Part shown: in pieces, positions 17,943-25,928 of the stretch | How the letters are laid out: each line of letters opens with the position of its first letter | How positions within the stretch are numbered: position 1 is the first letter of the stretch | Origin: Planctomycetota bacterium | GTDB lineage: Bacteria; Planctomycetota; Phycisphaerae; UBA1845 | Reading direction: 5' to 3' | Assembly (NCBI GenBank): GCA_024275565.1 | Contig: JAJRYY010000126.1 | Span: 1 to 47,739 of the forward strand | Length of the DNA stretch: 47,739 bases | Notes under the pieces: generated by a model | The model's input: the letters and a program-made list of their open reading frames with translations, nothing else | The model's database searches: none | Told to the model about the DNA's origin: nothing | Made by a program: the position numbers and the translations under genes

Positions 17943-19229
17943 ATGACATCACCATCACTCCACATACTGGAACCACAAATCCCCCAGCAACGCTATTCAT
18001 GCAACGGATGCACGAATTGCTGCCGTGGACTCGTGGTCAAAATCAGCCATCAGGAAATGACTCGGATCGCCCGGGAAGACTGGAACCTCAACCAACCCAC
18101 GCATCGAAAACTGGGCGATTCCTGGGTGCTCAATCGCCAACCAGACGGAGCCTGCGTATTCCTGGACCAGTCCGGAAAATGCCAAATACACACCCGTTTT
18201 GGCATGGAAGCGAAACCCCTTGCCTGCCAGGTCTTCCCGTACACATTCCGCAAGGAAGGCGATTCCATCAGGGTGGGGTTAAGATTCGATTGCCCAAGCG
18301 TCGCACGGTCGGAGGGGGCTTCGCTGAAATCCCAGACCAGAGAAATACACCAACTCGCCCGGAAAGCGCAGGACGAGATGCCAACCTGGTATGGACACGT
18401 CCGCCTGCGGGCTGACGTGGACAACCTCCAGGAAGGATCACAACGCGCACTGCGCGTGGTGGATCGTATCATGTGCGAAGGTGATCCGGCAGATTCAACC
18501 CCATCAGAACGAATACGCAATACCGCGTTTGTGGTGTCGATGCTGCTCCGGGCAAAACTTGGAACGATCGACGAGGATGATTTCGCTGCATTCGTTGAAC
18601 TGGTCGCAGAAAGTGCTTCATCCGCAACCGAGGAAATGTCAGCCGGACCCGCAACAGTACGCGCAAGACGGCTACTCCGACAACTGGTATTTGCCCACGT
18701 CGAATTGACACCATTTGGCAAAACAGAATCTCGCGGACTCTCACGGATGCGCCTCATCGGACAACAGTTGACGCAAGGCCGCCGGTTTCGCATAGGCCGC
18801 GGGTCATTACCGGAAATAAGCACGCTGGATGAAAAAACGGTCACATTTATACAGGTTGAAACGGTAAAACCCGCCAGAGGAGAGGAGGCAACAACCGTCG
18901 GAACACTGATCTCACGATGGGTGCGGGGACGAATCGCGTGCGGAAGCTGTTACGGCGGCGGATACTACGGATGGGGCATATGCGAAGGACTGGGAGCGAT
19001 GATGCTCGGAATTGTGGTCGCGTCTTGGCGTGCAAGATGGCTGGCAGCCACGGCTGACCGCGATCGCCTGTGTGCAGCTGACGTCGTGGGTGGCATCGGT
19101 TTTGTAGACCGGGTGGCAGGCCGTGTACCATCGTTGCGGACACGCGCCGAACTGATGCGGATGAAATACCTCATGGAAGAGTGGCGTATGCAGGAATTGC
19201 TCACCTCCTACCCCTTGGTGGAGGAGTAG
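17943..19229 (+). CDS. YkgJ-type cysteine-cluster protein
   Basis: 428 aa. The N-terminal ~110 residues carry the YkgJ (zinc- or iron-chelate) cysteine cluster: C20, C23, C26 and C27 (CNGCTNCC), then GACVFLDQSGKC and PLACQVFPY. The family is thought to bind a metal or Fe-S centre; its biochemical role is unsettled. The remaining ~300 residues show no known domain, apart from a Gly/Tyr-rich patch (GSCYGGGYYGWGIC) beside a hydrophobic stretch near residue 345 that could touch a membrane. AGGA lies 8 nt before the ATG. The gene is divergent from the radical SAM gene and shares its regulatory gap. The stop codon is inside a tandem repeat. Confidence 0.75.
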   Translation: MTSPSLHILEPQIPQQRYSCNGCTNCCRGLVVKISHQEMTRIAREDWNLNQPTHRKLGDSWVLNRQPDGACVFLDQSGKCQIHTRFGMEAKPLACQVFPYTFRKEGDSIRVGLRFDCPSVARSEGASLKSQTREIHQLARKAQDEMPTWYGHVRLRADVDNLQEGSQRALRVVDRIMCEGDPADSTPSERIRNTAFVVSMLLRAKLGTIDEDDFAAFVELVAESASSATEEMSAGPATVRARRLLRQLVFAHVELTPFGKTESRGLSRMRLIGQQLTQGRRFRIGRGSLPEISTLDEKTVTFIQVETVKPARGEEATTVGTLISRWVRGRIACGSCYGGGYYGWGICEGLGAMMLGIVVASWRARWLAATADRDRLCAADVVGGIGFVDRVAGRVPSLRTRAELMRMKYLMEEWRMQELLTSYPLVEE

Positions 19230-19264
19230 CATTCAACCCGCTGGTGGAAGAGTAGCACTCGACC
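19213..19264 (+). repeat. 26-bp tandem repeat across the YkgJ-type stop codon
   Basis: Copies at 19213-19238 and 19239-19264 match at 21 of 26 positions. The first contains the gene's end (TTGGTGGAGGAGTAG, LVEE-stop). The second repeats it as CTGGTGGAAGAGTAG, again LVEE-stop, outside the gene. The differences inside the duplicated codons are silent. Confidence 0.85.
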
Positions 19265-19366
19265 TGTCACAACACCCGACAGAATAGACCAGCCGGTCGC
19301 CCCCTGGCGGGTTGCGTGTCTTGCGCGGCGTACTTTTTGGATTATTGGGGACGGCAAGGGCTGGGC

Positions 19367-19395
19367 TTGATGGTGTTTGGGAGGTCTGATACACT
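19367..19395 (+). promoter_or_regulatory. Promoter of tRNA-Lys
   Basis: TTGATG (19367-19372), a 17-nt spacer and TACACT (19390-19395) place the transcription start 1-2 nt before the mature tRNA 5' end at 19404. Confidence 0.55.
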
Positions 19396-19403
19396 GCCGG
19401 TGC

Positions 19404-19476
<73 letters not shown>

Positions 19477-19527
19477 ATCATTCCAGGCTCCGCGATACAG
19501 CACACCAGGCCCACGTCGCAGCGTACC

Positions 19528-19685
19528 GGTACTCCATGACACCTCGAACAATGGGTGCCACTGGCGGCTTGTCCGCCAGTGTGTTTGCTGCGGCACTGGC
19601 GGACAAGCCGCCAGTGGCACCCCCGAATGGGATCGTTGTACCCGATGGAAGCCAAAGACACCTCTTGTCGGTGTAACGGAGTACC
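19528..19685. mobile_element. MITE-like element with nested REP-like palindrome
   Basis: 158 bp bounded by inverted repeats of 16 nt: GGTACTCCATGACACC (19528-19543) and the reverse complement of 19670-19685, which differ at 2 positions. Inside is a perfect 29-bp inverted repeat (19553-19581 with 19594-19622, 12-nt loop). Each arm is itself a hairpin: CACTGGCGG-CTTGT-CCGCCAGTG. There is no coding sequence, and it lies 51 nt after tRNA-Lys. The layout fits a non-autonomous element or a paired REP (BIME-like) unit; no target-site duplication was established. Confidence 0.6.
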
Positions 19686-19813
19686 AGGCTTCATTATCTC
19701 GCCCGATACAACACCCACAGCACCGAAACTCTCCACCACTCGCCGAAACTCACCGCCACCCAACACCACAATGCACCGCATTTCACAAAAATCTTCGATC
19801 TATCGAATTTTGT

Positions 19814-19841
19814 TTGACACATCGAACTTTATTCCTACAAT
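19814..19841 (+). promoter_or_regulatory. Sigma-70-type promoter of the DtxR-family gene
   Basis: TTGACA (19814-19819), a 16-nt spacer and TACAAT (19836-19841) predict a start near 19848. The operator palindrome therefore begins at about +4. Confidence 0.6.
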
Positions 19842-19850
19842 CCCGGCTTG

Positions 19851-19867
19851 TTGAGACTCAGTCTCAG
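19851..19867. promoter_or_regulatory. Operator-like palindrome at the DtxR-family gene
   Basis: TTGAGACTCAGTCTCAG has 6-bp perfect arms (TGAGAC/GTCTCA) with a 3-nt centre, and shares 15 of 17 positions with the site at the radical SAM promoter. Placement right after the predicted start of a regulator gene suggests autoregulation. Fur and DtxR operators are also short imperfect palindromes, but I do not recognise this exact core from a known regulator. Confidence 0.6.
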
Positions 19868-19997
19868 TAGGAATCATCAGTCTCGGTGCGAATCAGGCGC
19901 AGCCCTCAGGCGTGAATCACGCGCAGGCATCAGAATCCCCAAGGCTGAATCTCACAGACGAGCAGTTTAGAACCTCGTCCAATTGTCGACTTATGGC

Positions 19998-20050
19998 GAC
20001 ACCCTGACCGGGGTGACACCATGACCGGAAAGAAACCATGCACCGGAAAG
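19998..20050 (+). repeat. 17/18-nt repeat over the start codon of the DtxR-family gene
   Basis: Three copies: 19998-20014 (GACACCCTGACCGGGGT), 20015-20032 (GACACCATGACCGGAAAG) and 20033-20050 (AAACCATGCACCGGAAAG). The third carries the ATG at 20038. The second carries a competing ATG at 20021, in another frame, with its own GGGGTGA ribosome-site-like sequence. That frame runs only 26 codons, to a TAG at 20099-20101. Confidence 0.75.
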
Positions 20051-20547
20051 AACAGCTATCTGCCACACACGAGATGTACCTCAAGGTGCTATACCGTCTA
20101 GGCCAGCAGGACGACGTGGCGCGGGTCAAAGACATGGCCAAGGGTCTCGGCGTGAATCCCGGAACGGTCTCGGCGGTCCTCAAAAAGCTGGAGCAGGCAG
20201 AACTGGTGCATCACGATCGATACGGGTCCGTCACGCTGACCTCCGACGGGATGGCCGTCGCGACCTGCGTGATTCGCCGATTCGACACAATTAAAGCACT
20301 ACTGACAGAAGTGCTGGGCCTCGACATCGAGACGGCTGAGGTAGACGCATGCATGATGGAACATGCGGTAAGCCCCGCCACAGTCAACCGCATGGAGCGG
20401 ATGGTCAGCCTGGTAATGGCAGGGAAAATCGACCTCTCTGCACTGGAGAACAGTCCAATGCCATTCGACGGCGGACGTTGTTGCGATTGTGAAACAGAAG
20501 GTGTCTGCCGAGCTGAAACTGAAGTTGAATCCGAATTGCACTCATAA
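20038..20547 (+). CDS. DtxR-family metal-dependent transcription regulator
   Basis: 169 aa. The N-terminal winged helix (VKDMAKGLGVNPGTVSAVLKKLEQAELVHH) binds DNA, and the dimerisation domain follows to about residue 130. By alignment to Corynebacterium DtxR, the primary metal site is intact: M13, C105, E108, H109 (M10, C102, E105, H106). The ancillary-site ligands are changed (H79 to F82, E83 to K86, H98 to E101), and there is no SH3-like domain. An extra C-terminal cysteine group, CCDCETEGVC (C148, C149, C151, C157), is unusual. Iron or manganese sensing is likely. GGAAAG before the ATG supports this start. It is likely to repress its own promoter through 19851-19867, and precedes metal-related genes. 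Confidence 0.9.
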   Translation: MHRKEQLSATHEMYLKVLYRLGQQDDVARVKDMAKGLGVNPGTVSAVLKKLEQAELVHHDRYGSVTLTSDGMAVATCVIRRFDTIKALLTEVLGLDIETAEVDACMMEHAVSPATVNRMERMVSLVMAGKIDLSALENSPMPFDGGRCCDCETEGVCRAETEVESELHS

Positions 20548-20596
20548 CCTGCGGTCATTGGTCGACCGGGTAGCGACTTATTGCGAGCAAACAATC

Positions 20597-21661
20597 ATGA
20601 GAAAGAGATCTGGCGTGAACACGAGATTTGGACTGTACATCGTGCTGTTGTGTGGATCAGCAATCAGTATCACGGGCGCGGGTTGCTCTCGTGAATCGTC
20701 CGCACAGGCAGCCTCACCTGAAACCCCACGATCAGCCTCACCCGCAACCCCACGAGTTGCTTTTACATCGCCGAACCCCGACACATCGACAGATACTGGC
20801 ACATTGCGGGATGCTGAAGGATCAACACCCCGCAAGCTGGGGGTTCTACTCGTAAGCCACGGTTCGCGCTCACTTCGATGGCGCGAGATGTTGCTGGGCG
20901 TAGAAAAAGGCGTCCGGAAAGATCTGATGGCGCTCGACGATGTGGAACTGGTCACCAGCGCGTTCATGGAATACACCGAACCATCCATCGCGACCCGTCT
21001 GGAGGAATTCGACCAGCAAGGATTCACCGACATCATTCTCGTGCCTCTGTTGTTGACTGTCAGTGGTCACTCATTCGACGACATTCCGACGATCTGCGGA
21101 GAGGGACACAACGTGGTGGCGACAGAGCGACTGCGTGCGGATGGCATTCGCATCTACAAGCCAAAAGCAAACCTTCACACGACGGAGCTTCTCGATTTCG
21201 CTGATATTCTAGGCAAAAACGTGCTGCGACGCGTCCAGGCGCTCAGTGAGAATGCACCCGACGAAGGCGTCCTGCTGATCGGGTATGGCAGCGCAGACTA
21301 CGACGTGGAGTGGACAAAACTTCTGGACGATCGGCTGGGGTCACTGCTAAAGCAGGAGCTGGGCGTCCCGGAATCCAGACACTGCTGGTGTGGACACATT
21401 GCACACTATGACCCTGTCATAACGCAGCGGGCGATCGAAGACATTCTCACCCGGCGGAAGCGTGCCTTGGTGGTTCCCGTGCTGGTAGCCATCGATGAGA
21501 TGTTCCAGGAGGGCATCATCCAGGAGGGCATCGACAAGGTGGGCGACGATTCCCGGATACGCTACGTTCCCGACGCCATATTACCCGATCCCGGGTTGCG
21601 TGCGTGGGTGGTGGAAGCAACGGCCAAGGTGCATCGCGATGTGATGGGTCGCGTAAATTAA
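20597..21661 (+). CDS. CbiX-like chelatase as a lipoprotein
   Basis: 354 aa from the ATG at 20597, chosen because it gives a lipoprotein signal (VLLCGSAISITGAGC, lipid Cys30). The frame is open further upstream over the DtxR gene end. Two CbiX-type half-domains follow: residues ~80-175 with LLVSHGSRS (H88) and VSGHSFDDIP (H158), the two His of sirohydrochlorin cobalto/ferrochelatases; and ~222-345, where the first motif is GYGS (His lost). The second half contains a possible metal patch, HCWCGHIAHY (H262, C263, C265, H267, H270). Cytoplasmic CbiX inserts Co or Fe into tetrapyrroles. A cell-surface or periplasmic copy beside a metal regulator may instead handle imported metal-tetrapyrroles. 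That is inference. Confidence 0.8.
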   Translation: MRKRSGVNTRFGLYIVLLCGSAISITGAGCSRESSAQAASPETPRSASPATPRVAFTSPNPDTSTDTGTLRDAEGSTPRKLGVLLVSHGSRSLRWREMLLGVEKGVRKDLMALDDVELVTSAFMEYTEPSIATRLEEFDQQGFTDIILVPLLLTVSGHSFDDIPTICGEGHNVVATERLRADGIRIYKPKANLHTTELLDFADILGKNVLRRVQALSENAPDEGVLLIGYGSADYDVEWTKLLDDRLGSLLKQELGVPESRHCWCGHIAHYDPVITQRAIEDILTRRKRALVVPVLVAIDEMFQEGIIQEGIDKVGDDSRIRYVPDAILPDPGLRAWVVEATAKVHRDVMGRVN

Positions 21662-21681
21662 ATGAATGGGCAGGTGGTTTG

Positions 21682-22233
21682 ATGAGCTGGAGGGGATGGG
21701 CCCGTGTGTTGCACCGCGATCTGGGCTACTTTTTCACGGGCGTCGTACTGATCTTCGCGGTTTCCGGTCTGGCGGTGAATCATGCGGCTGACTGGGATCC
21801 AAACTTTCAGGTCGACCGGTCTGATATCCGTCTGGATCTACCAGACAGCAAGGCAGACGTCACCGAAACAAAAGTACGGTCAGCCATGAGCACCATCGCC
21901 GACTGTGGGGAATTCCGGGCCATGGATTTCCCGACCGAGCATCAGCTTAAAATCTTCCTCAGCGACGGCACCATGCTGGTGTCGCTGGTGGATGGGACGG
22001 GCATCTACGAGACGGTTCGACGCCGGGCGATCTTATACCCGGCGAATCGACTGCACCTGAACCCCAAGGGCTGGTGGTTGGCATTCTCAGACATTTTTGC
22101 AGTGGCGCTTCTGGTGATCGCGATCACGGGTTTGCTCCTGCTGCGGGGCAGAAAAGGGTTTCTCGGTCGTGGAAAATGGCTGGTCGGAGCGGGCGTGCTG
22201 ATACCCCTGCTCGCCCTGTTCCTGTACGATTAG
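21682..22233 (+). CDS. PepSY-associated TM protein
   Basis: 183 aa from the ATG at 21682 (AGGTGG just upstream), 20 nt after the CbiX-like gene. It has three predicted membrane helices: HRDLGYFFTGVVLIFAVSGLA near the start, FAVALLVIAITGLLLL near residue 145, and a final hydrophobic stretch. A soluble loop of ~90 residues lies between the first two. The N-terminal HRDLGYF...SGLAVNH pattern matches the PepSY-associated TM family, found in iron-uptake loci and in ferric-reductase-like proteins. Co-transcription with the DtxR and CbiX-like genes suggests a membrane partner in metal or metallo-tetrapyrrole handling. The stop codon starts a 20-bp tandem repeat. Confidence 0.8.
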   Translation: MSWRGWARVLHRDLGYFFTGVVLIFAVSGLAVNHAADWDPNFQVDRSDIRLDLPDSKADVTETKVRSAMSTIADCGEFRAMDFPTEHQLKIFLSDGTMLVSLVDGTGIYETVRRRAILYPANRLHLNPKGWWLAFSDIFAVALLVIAITGLLLLRGRKGFLGRGKWLVGAGVLIPLLALFLYD

Positions 22234-22315
22234 ACGTTGTCCCGGATCGACGATTAGTTGCCCGGATCGACGATTAGATGCCAGGCACGACGATAAGTTG
22301 CCCGGCACGCAGGAA
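22216..22315 (+). repeat. 20-bp tandem repeat starting at the PepSY-type stop codon
   Basis: The gene's end, TACGATTAG (22225-22233), is echoed by GACGATTAG at 22249-22257 and 22269-22277, and by GACGATAAG at 22289-22297. Units at 22236-22256, 22257-22276, 22277-22296 and 22297-22315 share GTTGCCCGG(A/C)(T)CGACGATTA. Two of the untranslated copies keep the Asp-stop ending. Confidence 0.8.
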
Positions 22316-22433
22316 GAGTTGATGCAGGAAGATTGGCCGCAAAAAGCGTAACTGGGGGTTGATCGACACCATTGACCCGATTGCAGTACCCTACCGATCG
22401 CTTTTCATGGGCTGATCTGATACAAAAACGCCC

Positions 22434-23714
22434 ATGACTCCAGACACACCATCGCCAGAACGACCACAGGCATCGCACGACAAGACCCATCCTGACAGAT
22501 CGACCCATCCTGCAAGATCGACCCATCCTGCAAGTCCGCCAGCCAGCCAGCGACGGGGTACGGCTGCTGCGCGGTCGTGGCGTGTCCTGCAACTCGTTCT
22601 CATCGCAGTGGTACTGCTTGGAAGCGTCTATTGGTTCCGATTTCGGGCTGTCGAGGTGTTCACGCATACCGTCGAAAAAGGCACGATCATCGTCGACATT
22701 TTGGGCACAGGGACGCTGGAAGCCCGTGTCAAAGCTGTGATAAGCCCGAGGATTTCCGGACGCCTGGAAAGTGTGCTCGTAGATCAGGGCGACCGGGTGG
22801 AAGCTGATCAGTTGCTTGCGAAACTCGACGCAACAGATTTGTTTCAACAGGTAGAAATAGCAGCCGCTGGCGTGGCCGTGGCTGAGGCAGCACTGGACCG
22901 CTTCAGGGCGGACAAAGCCCGGGCAGAAGCCGTCGCGCAACAGGCAGACTTCGACTATCAGCGGACCAGTGATCTGTACAAGAATGAAACGGCAGGTCAA
23001 GTCGAGTTCGAGAAAGCAAACGAAGCACGCGGGATCGCCCGGGCCGAGCTTTCGCGGGCTGAGGCATCGATCGTGGAAGCCCGGCAGGTACTCATCTCTG
23101 AGAAAAAAACGCTGGCGTATCACAAGGCCCGTTTTGTAGATACAGAACTCTCCGCACCGTTCGACGGCCTGATTGTCCGGAGGCATCGTGACCCCGGGGA
23201 TGTGGTCGTACCTGGCAGCCCGGTACTGACCCTGATCTCGACGGATGAGCTTTGGATCACAGCCTGGGTGGACGAAACCGTCATGACGAAAATCCGACCG
23301 GAACAGACGGCGAGCGTCGTTTTTCGATCGCAACCAGAGCACAGGTATCCAGGGGTGGTGTCGCGACTGGGGCGTGAGGCAGACCGTGAAACGCGGGAAT
23401 TCGTCGTCGATGTACGCGTGATCGAGCTGCCCGAAACCTGGGCAGTGGGGCAGCGGGCCGAGGTATATATCGAGGTCACACGCAAGAAAAACGTAGTCCT
23501 GCTACCCGCCACCTACCCCGTACTGCGCGACAGAGCGTTCGGTGTATTTGTGGAGGAAAGTGGACGTGCTGCCTGGCGACCCATCGAAATCGGACTGCGA
23601 AGTCGGGATACCGTCGAAGTGGTCGATGGATTACAACCAGGTGACAGAGTTCTGGTCCCGGTACATCCGAAGACCACACTCCGCGACGGGCGAAGCGTCG
23701 AGCCACTCCCATGA
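22434..23714 (+). CDS. HlyD/MacA-type membrane fusion protein
   Basis: 426 aa. A Pro/His-rich N-terminal tail (in-frame 18-nt DNA repeats at 22480-22533, encoding STHPA-like units) precedes one membrane helix (~45-65). A biotinyl-lipoyl-like half (VKAVISPRISGRLESVLVDQGDRV) follows, then a coiled coil of ~90 residues (~140-230), the second lipoyl half (ELSAPFDGLIVRRHRDPGDVV) and beta-barrel domains. Such adaptors link an inner-membrane transporter to an outer-membrane exit duct. It overlaps the permease gene by ATGA at 23711-23714. The gene order matches adaptor-permease-ATPase exporters of the DevBCA/MacAB kind. No ribosome site is clear before the ATG. Confidence 0.9.
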   Translation: MTPDTPSPERPQASHDKTHPDRSTHPARSTHPASPPASQRRGTAAARSWRVLQLVLIAVVLLGSVYWFRFRAVEVFTHTVEKGTIIVDILGTGTLEARVKAVISPRISGRLESVLVDQGDRVEADQLLAKLDATDLFQQVEIAAAGVAVAEAALDRFRADKARAEAVAQQADFDYQRTSDLYKNETAGQVEFEKANEARGIARAELSRAEASIVEARQVLISEKKTLAYHKARFVDTELSAPFDGLIVRRHRDPGDVVVPGSPVLTLISTDELWITAWVDETVMTKIRPEQTASVVFRSQPEHRYPGVVSRLGREADRETREFVVDVRVIELPETWAVGQRAEVYIEVTRKKNVVLLPATYPVLRDRAFGVFVEESGRAAWRPIEIGLRSRDTVEVVDGLQPGDRVLVPVHPKTTLRDGRSVEPLP

Positions 23715-24943
23715 ACCTTGCCACCAAGGACATTCGACACAATCTGGGGCGATTCATCCTGACCACCGTGGGCGTTGGGATGCTGCTGATGGTTGTGATG
23801 GGAATGGGTGGGATTTATCGCGGGATCATTGAAGACGCAACACTGCTGATCGATACGGTCGGTGCAGATCTCTGGATCGTTCAGCGAAACACACGCGGAC
23901 CGTTCGCCGAGGTGTCCCGCGTCCCAGCCAATCTCGTCCATCGTACGCTGGCTGTCCCCGGCGCAAAAACGGCAAGAGAATTCGTATTCCACACCATCCA
24001 GCGCGAGCGAGGCGAAATCCAGCGCGGCCAAGGCAAACCGATCCGCATCGCAGTCGTCGGTCTGAGCTGGCCGATCGACAAGGGTGCGTGGCTGCCACTC
24101 GTGCGAGGCACACCACTCTCGCAAAATCACTACGAAATGGTCGCAGACCGAACCCTTGGGCTTTCTCTGGGCGAACGCGTACGACTGGGCAAAAACAGCT
24201 ATACAGTGGTTGGTATCACCGAGGGCATGATCAGCTCCTCCGGAGACGGTCTGGCATTCCTGACCATCGCCGATGCACTGGACATACAATTCGACATCCC
24301 TGGCGAAGCAACCCGCCTGGAACGTGAAGCCCGACACACCCGCGGTTCACTCAGCGATCTTGGAAGAGCACAACCGTCGATCACCGAAACCGCTTTCAAG
24401 CTACCGACGGAAATAGCAGCGATCGGACCGAGGCAGATCAGCGCAGTCATGCTCACCGTGTTGCCAGGCACGTCACCAGACGACGTCGCTGCAATCATTT
24501 CCGGGTGGGGAGATGTGTCCGTCTATACGGCAGACGGGCAACGTGAATTCCTGCTCAAGGGAACCGTCGAAAAAATACGCCGGCAGATCGGACTTTTTCG
24601 TGTGCTGCTGACCATCATTGCAGCCGTCATCATGGCGCTGATTCTGTACACACTGACGCTCGACAAACTGCACGACATCGCACTGCTGAAGTTGATTGGT
24701 GCTCCAAACACACGGATTCTGGGCATGATTCTTCAGCAGGCATTGATCCTGGGCATGACGGGTTACGGTATCGCCTGGGTGCTGGGGCTGAAAATTTTTC
24801 CCATGTTCCCACGGAGGGTGATTCTCACTGGTGAAGATCTAATGCAACTCGCTGCCATCGTCCTGGCGATTTCCGTCCTGTCGAGTATTTTGGGCATCTG
24901 GAAGGCGATGCGCGTCGAGCCAAATGAGGCGCTGACAGGGTAA
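23711..24943 (+). CDS. FtsX/DevC-type ABC transporter permease
   Basis: 410 aa. It begins with one membrane helix (FILTTVGVGMLLMVVMGMGGIY), has a large periplasmic domain (~45-290), then three helices in the last 130 residues (LFRVLLTIIAAVIMALILY, IILQQALILG..., LAAIVLAISVLSSILGIW). It ends in the MRVEPNEALTG motif typical of FtsX/MacB-type permeases. It should use the ATPase encoded next to drive export of a lipid, peptide or siderophore-like molecule; the substrate is unknown. The start overlaps the adaptor stop, and 6 nt separate its stop from the ATPase ATG, so the three genes form one operon. Confidence 0.9.
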   Translation: MNLATKDIRHNLGRFILTTVGVGMLLMVVMGMGGIYRGIIEDATLLIDTVGADLWIVQRNTRGPFAEVSRVPANLVHRTLAVPGAKTAREFVFHTIQRERGEIQRGQGKPIRIAVVGLSWPIDKGAWLPLVRGTPLSQNHYEMVADRTLGLSLGERVRLGKNSYTVVGITEGMISSSGDGLAFLTIADALDIQFDIPGEATRLEREARHTRGSLSDLGRAQPSITETAFKLPTEIAAIGPRQISAVMLTVLPGTSPDDVAAIISGWGDVSVYTADGQREFLLKGTVEKIRRQIGLFRVLLTIIAAVIMALILYTLTLDKLHDIALLKLIGAPNTRILGMILQQALILGMTGYGIAWVLGLKIFPMFPRRVILTGEDLMQLAAIVLAISVLSSILGIWKAMRVEPNEALTG

Positions 24944-24949
24944 CCATCC

Positions 24950-25684
24950 ATGATAAACGCCTTCGCAATCGAAACCGAAAACCTGACCAAAATCTACGGC
25001 AGCGGAAACACCGAAGTGGTTGCGCTACAAAAAACCACAATTCGAATTCGCCGAAGCGAGGTTGTCGCACTCCTGGGCCCGAGCGGATCGGGAAAGTCCA
25101 CCTTTCTGACGACCGTAGGTTTGATCAATGCCCCAACCTCGGGCAGGATCATGATCGGTGGCGAGCTTATTATGGATGGCACCAGGGCGCTGACCGATCT
25201 CCCCGCATTCCGCCGAAAACATGTCGGTTTTGTGTTCCAGAAATCCAATCTCATCCCGTTTCTAAACGCCCGGGAAAACGTCCAGATCGCACTTGAACTA
25301 AACGGGTGGACACCACGCAAGGCCCGGAGACGGGCGATCGGACTGCTGGATTCACTCGGCGTGGCGGACCGGTCCGAGCACTTTCCAACCATGCTGTCGG
25401 GAGGCCAGCAGCAACGCGTGGCTGTGGCTCGGGCGCTGGCGAATGAACCGAATGTCATCCTGGCCGATGAACCCACGGCTGCCCTCGACAGCCACCGCGG
25501 ACGACAGGTCATGCAGCTATTCTCAGAGGTAGCGCATGCGCACGGAGCAGCCGTCATCGTCGTCACGCATGACCAGCGTTCACTCGATGTCTTTAACACG
25601 ATTTACGACATGGAAGACGGTGTCATCCGCCAGGGGTCGTTGCGGCAAGCCCATAAGCATGACGACGAAGCGTCGCTCCGCTGA
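24950..25684 (+). CDS. ABC transporter ATP-binding protein (LolD/MacB-like)
   Basis: 244 aa. All nucleotide-binding motifs are present: Walker A GPSGSGKS (43-50), Q-loop Q97, signature LSGGQQQR (149-156), Walker B VILADEP (169-175) and H-loop H207. It belongs to the LolD/MacB/FtsE/DevA group that partners FtsX-type permeases. It is the third gene of the export operon. Confidence 0.95.
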   Translation: MINAFAIETENLTKIYGSGNTEVVALQKTTIRIRRSEVVALLGPSGSGKSTFLTTVGLINAPTSGRIMIGGELIMDGTRALTDLPAFRRKHVGFVFQKSNLIPFLNARENVQIALELNGWTPRKARRRAIGLLDSLGVADRSEHFPTMLSGGQQQRVAVARALANEPNVILADEPTAALDSHRGRQVMQLFSEVAHAHGAAVIVVTHDQRSLDVFNTIYDMEDGVIRQGSLRQAHKHDDEASLR

Positions 25685-25701
25685 TCTGAATGGATTTCGG
25701 G

Positions 25702-25923
25702 TTAGTTGGTGGCGTCGGTGACTTCGTCCGGATTGATCACAGCGAATACGCCACCCACGACACCGGTCACGATCGATAACACGCCAGCTTCGAGATCGTT
25801 GGCAGCCGCTGTGCGAAAGGTCGTCCCAATGTTGCCCGTACACGCGCCGACCGCCAGCATCGCACCGCTCGTCATCACCGCCAACCGCCGCATCCAACGC
25901 TTATTTCTACGCATCCGTTTCAT
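25702..25923 (-). CDS. Small lipoprotein of unknown function
   Basis: 73 aa from the ATG at 25923 (AGGTGA 7 nt upstream; an in-frame GTG 9 nt earlier is less well placed). A very basic N-terminus (KRMRRNKRWMRR) and hydrophobic stretch lead to VGAC with the lipid Cys at residue 28. The mature part has a Gly/Val-rich hydrophobic segment (GVLSIVTGVVGGVFAVI). I do not recognise it. It may be translated after the TauE-like gene, which ends 5 nt upstream on the same strand. Confidence 0.6.
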   Translation of the reverse strand: MKRMRRNKRWMRRLAVMTSGAMLAVGACTGNIGTTFRTAAANDLEAGVLSIVTGVVGGVFAVINPDEVTDATN

Positions 25924-25928
25924 CGTAC

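Larger units (their letters stand above)
19686..20037. other. Leader region of the DtxR-family gene
   Basis: A 352-nt gap without a gene. It holds the promoter at 19814-19841, the operator palindrome at 19851-19867, and an ~170-nt leader with an extra AGTCTC half-site near 19879. The start-codon repeat at 19998-20050 begins in it. Confidence 0.55.

Noticed and set aside
22254-23342. 362-codon minus-strand frame over the HlyD gene
   Set aside because: Shadow of the adaptor gene; no recognisable motif or start signal.
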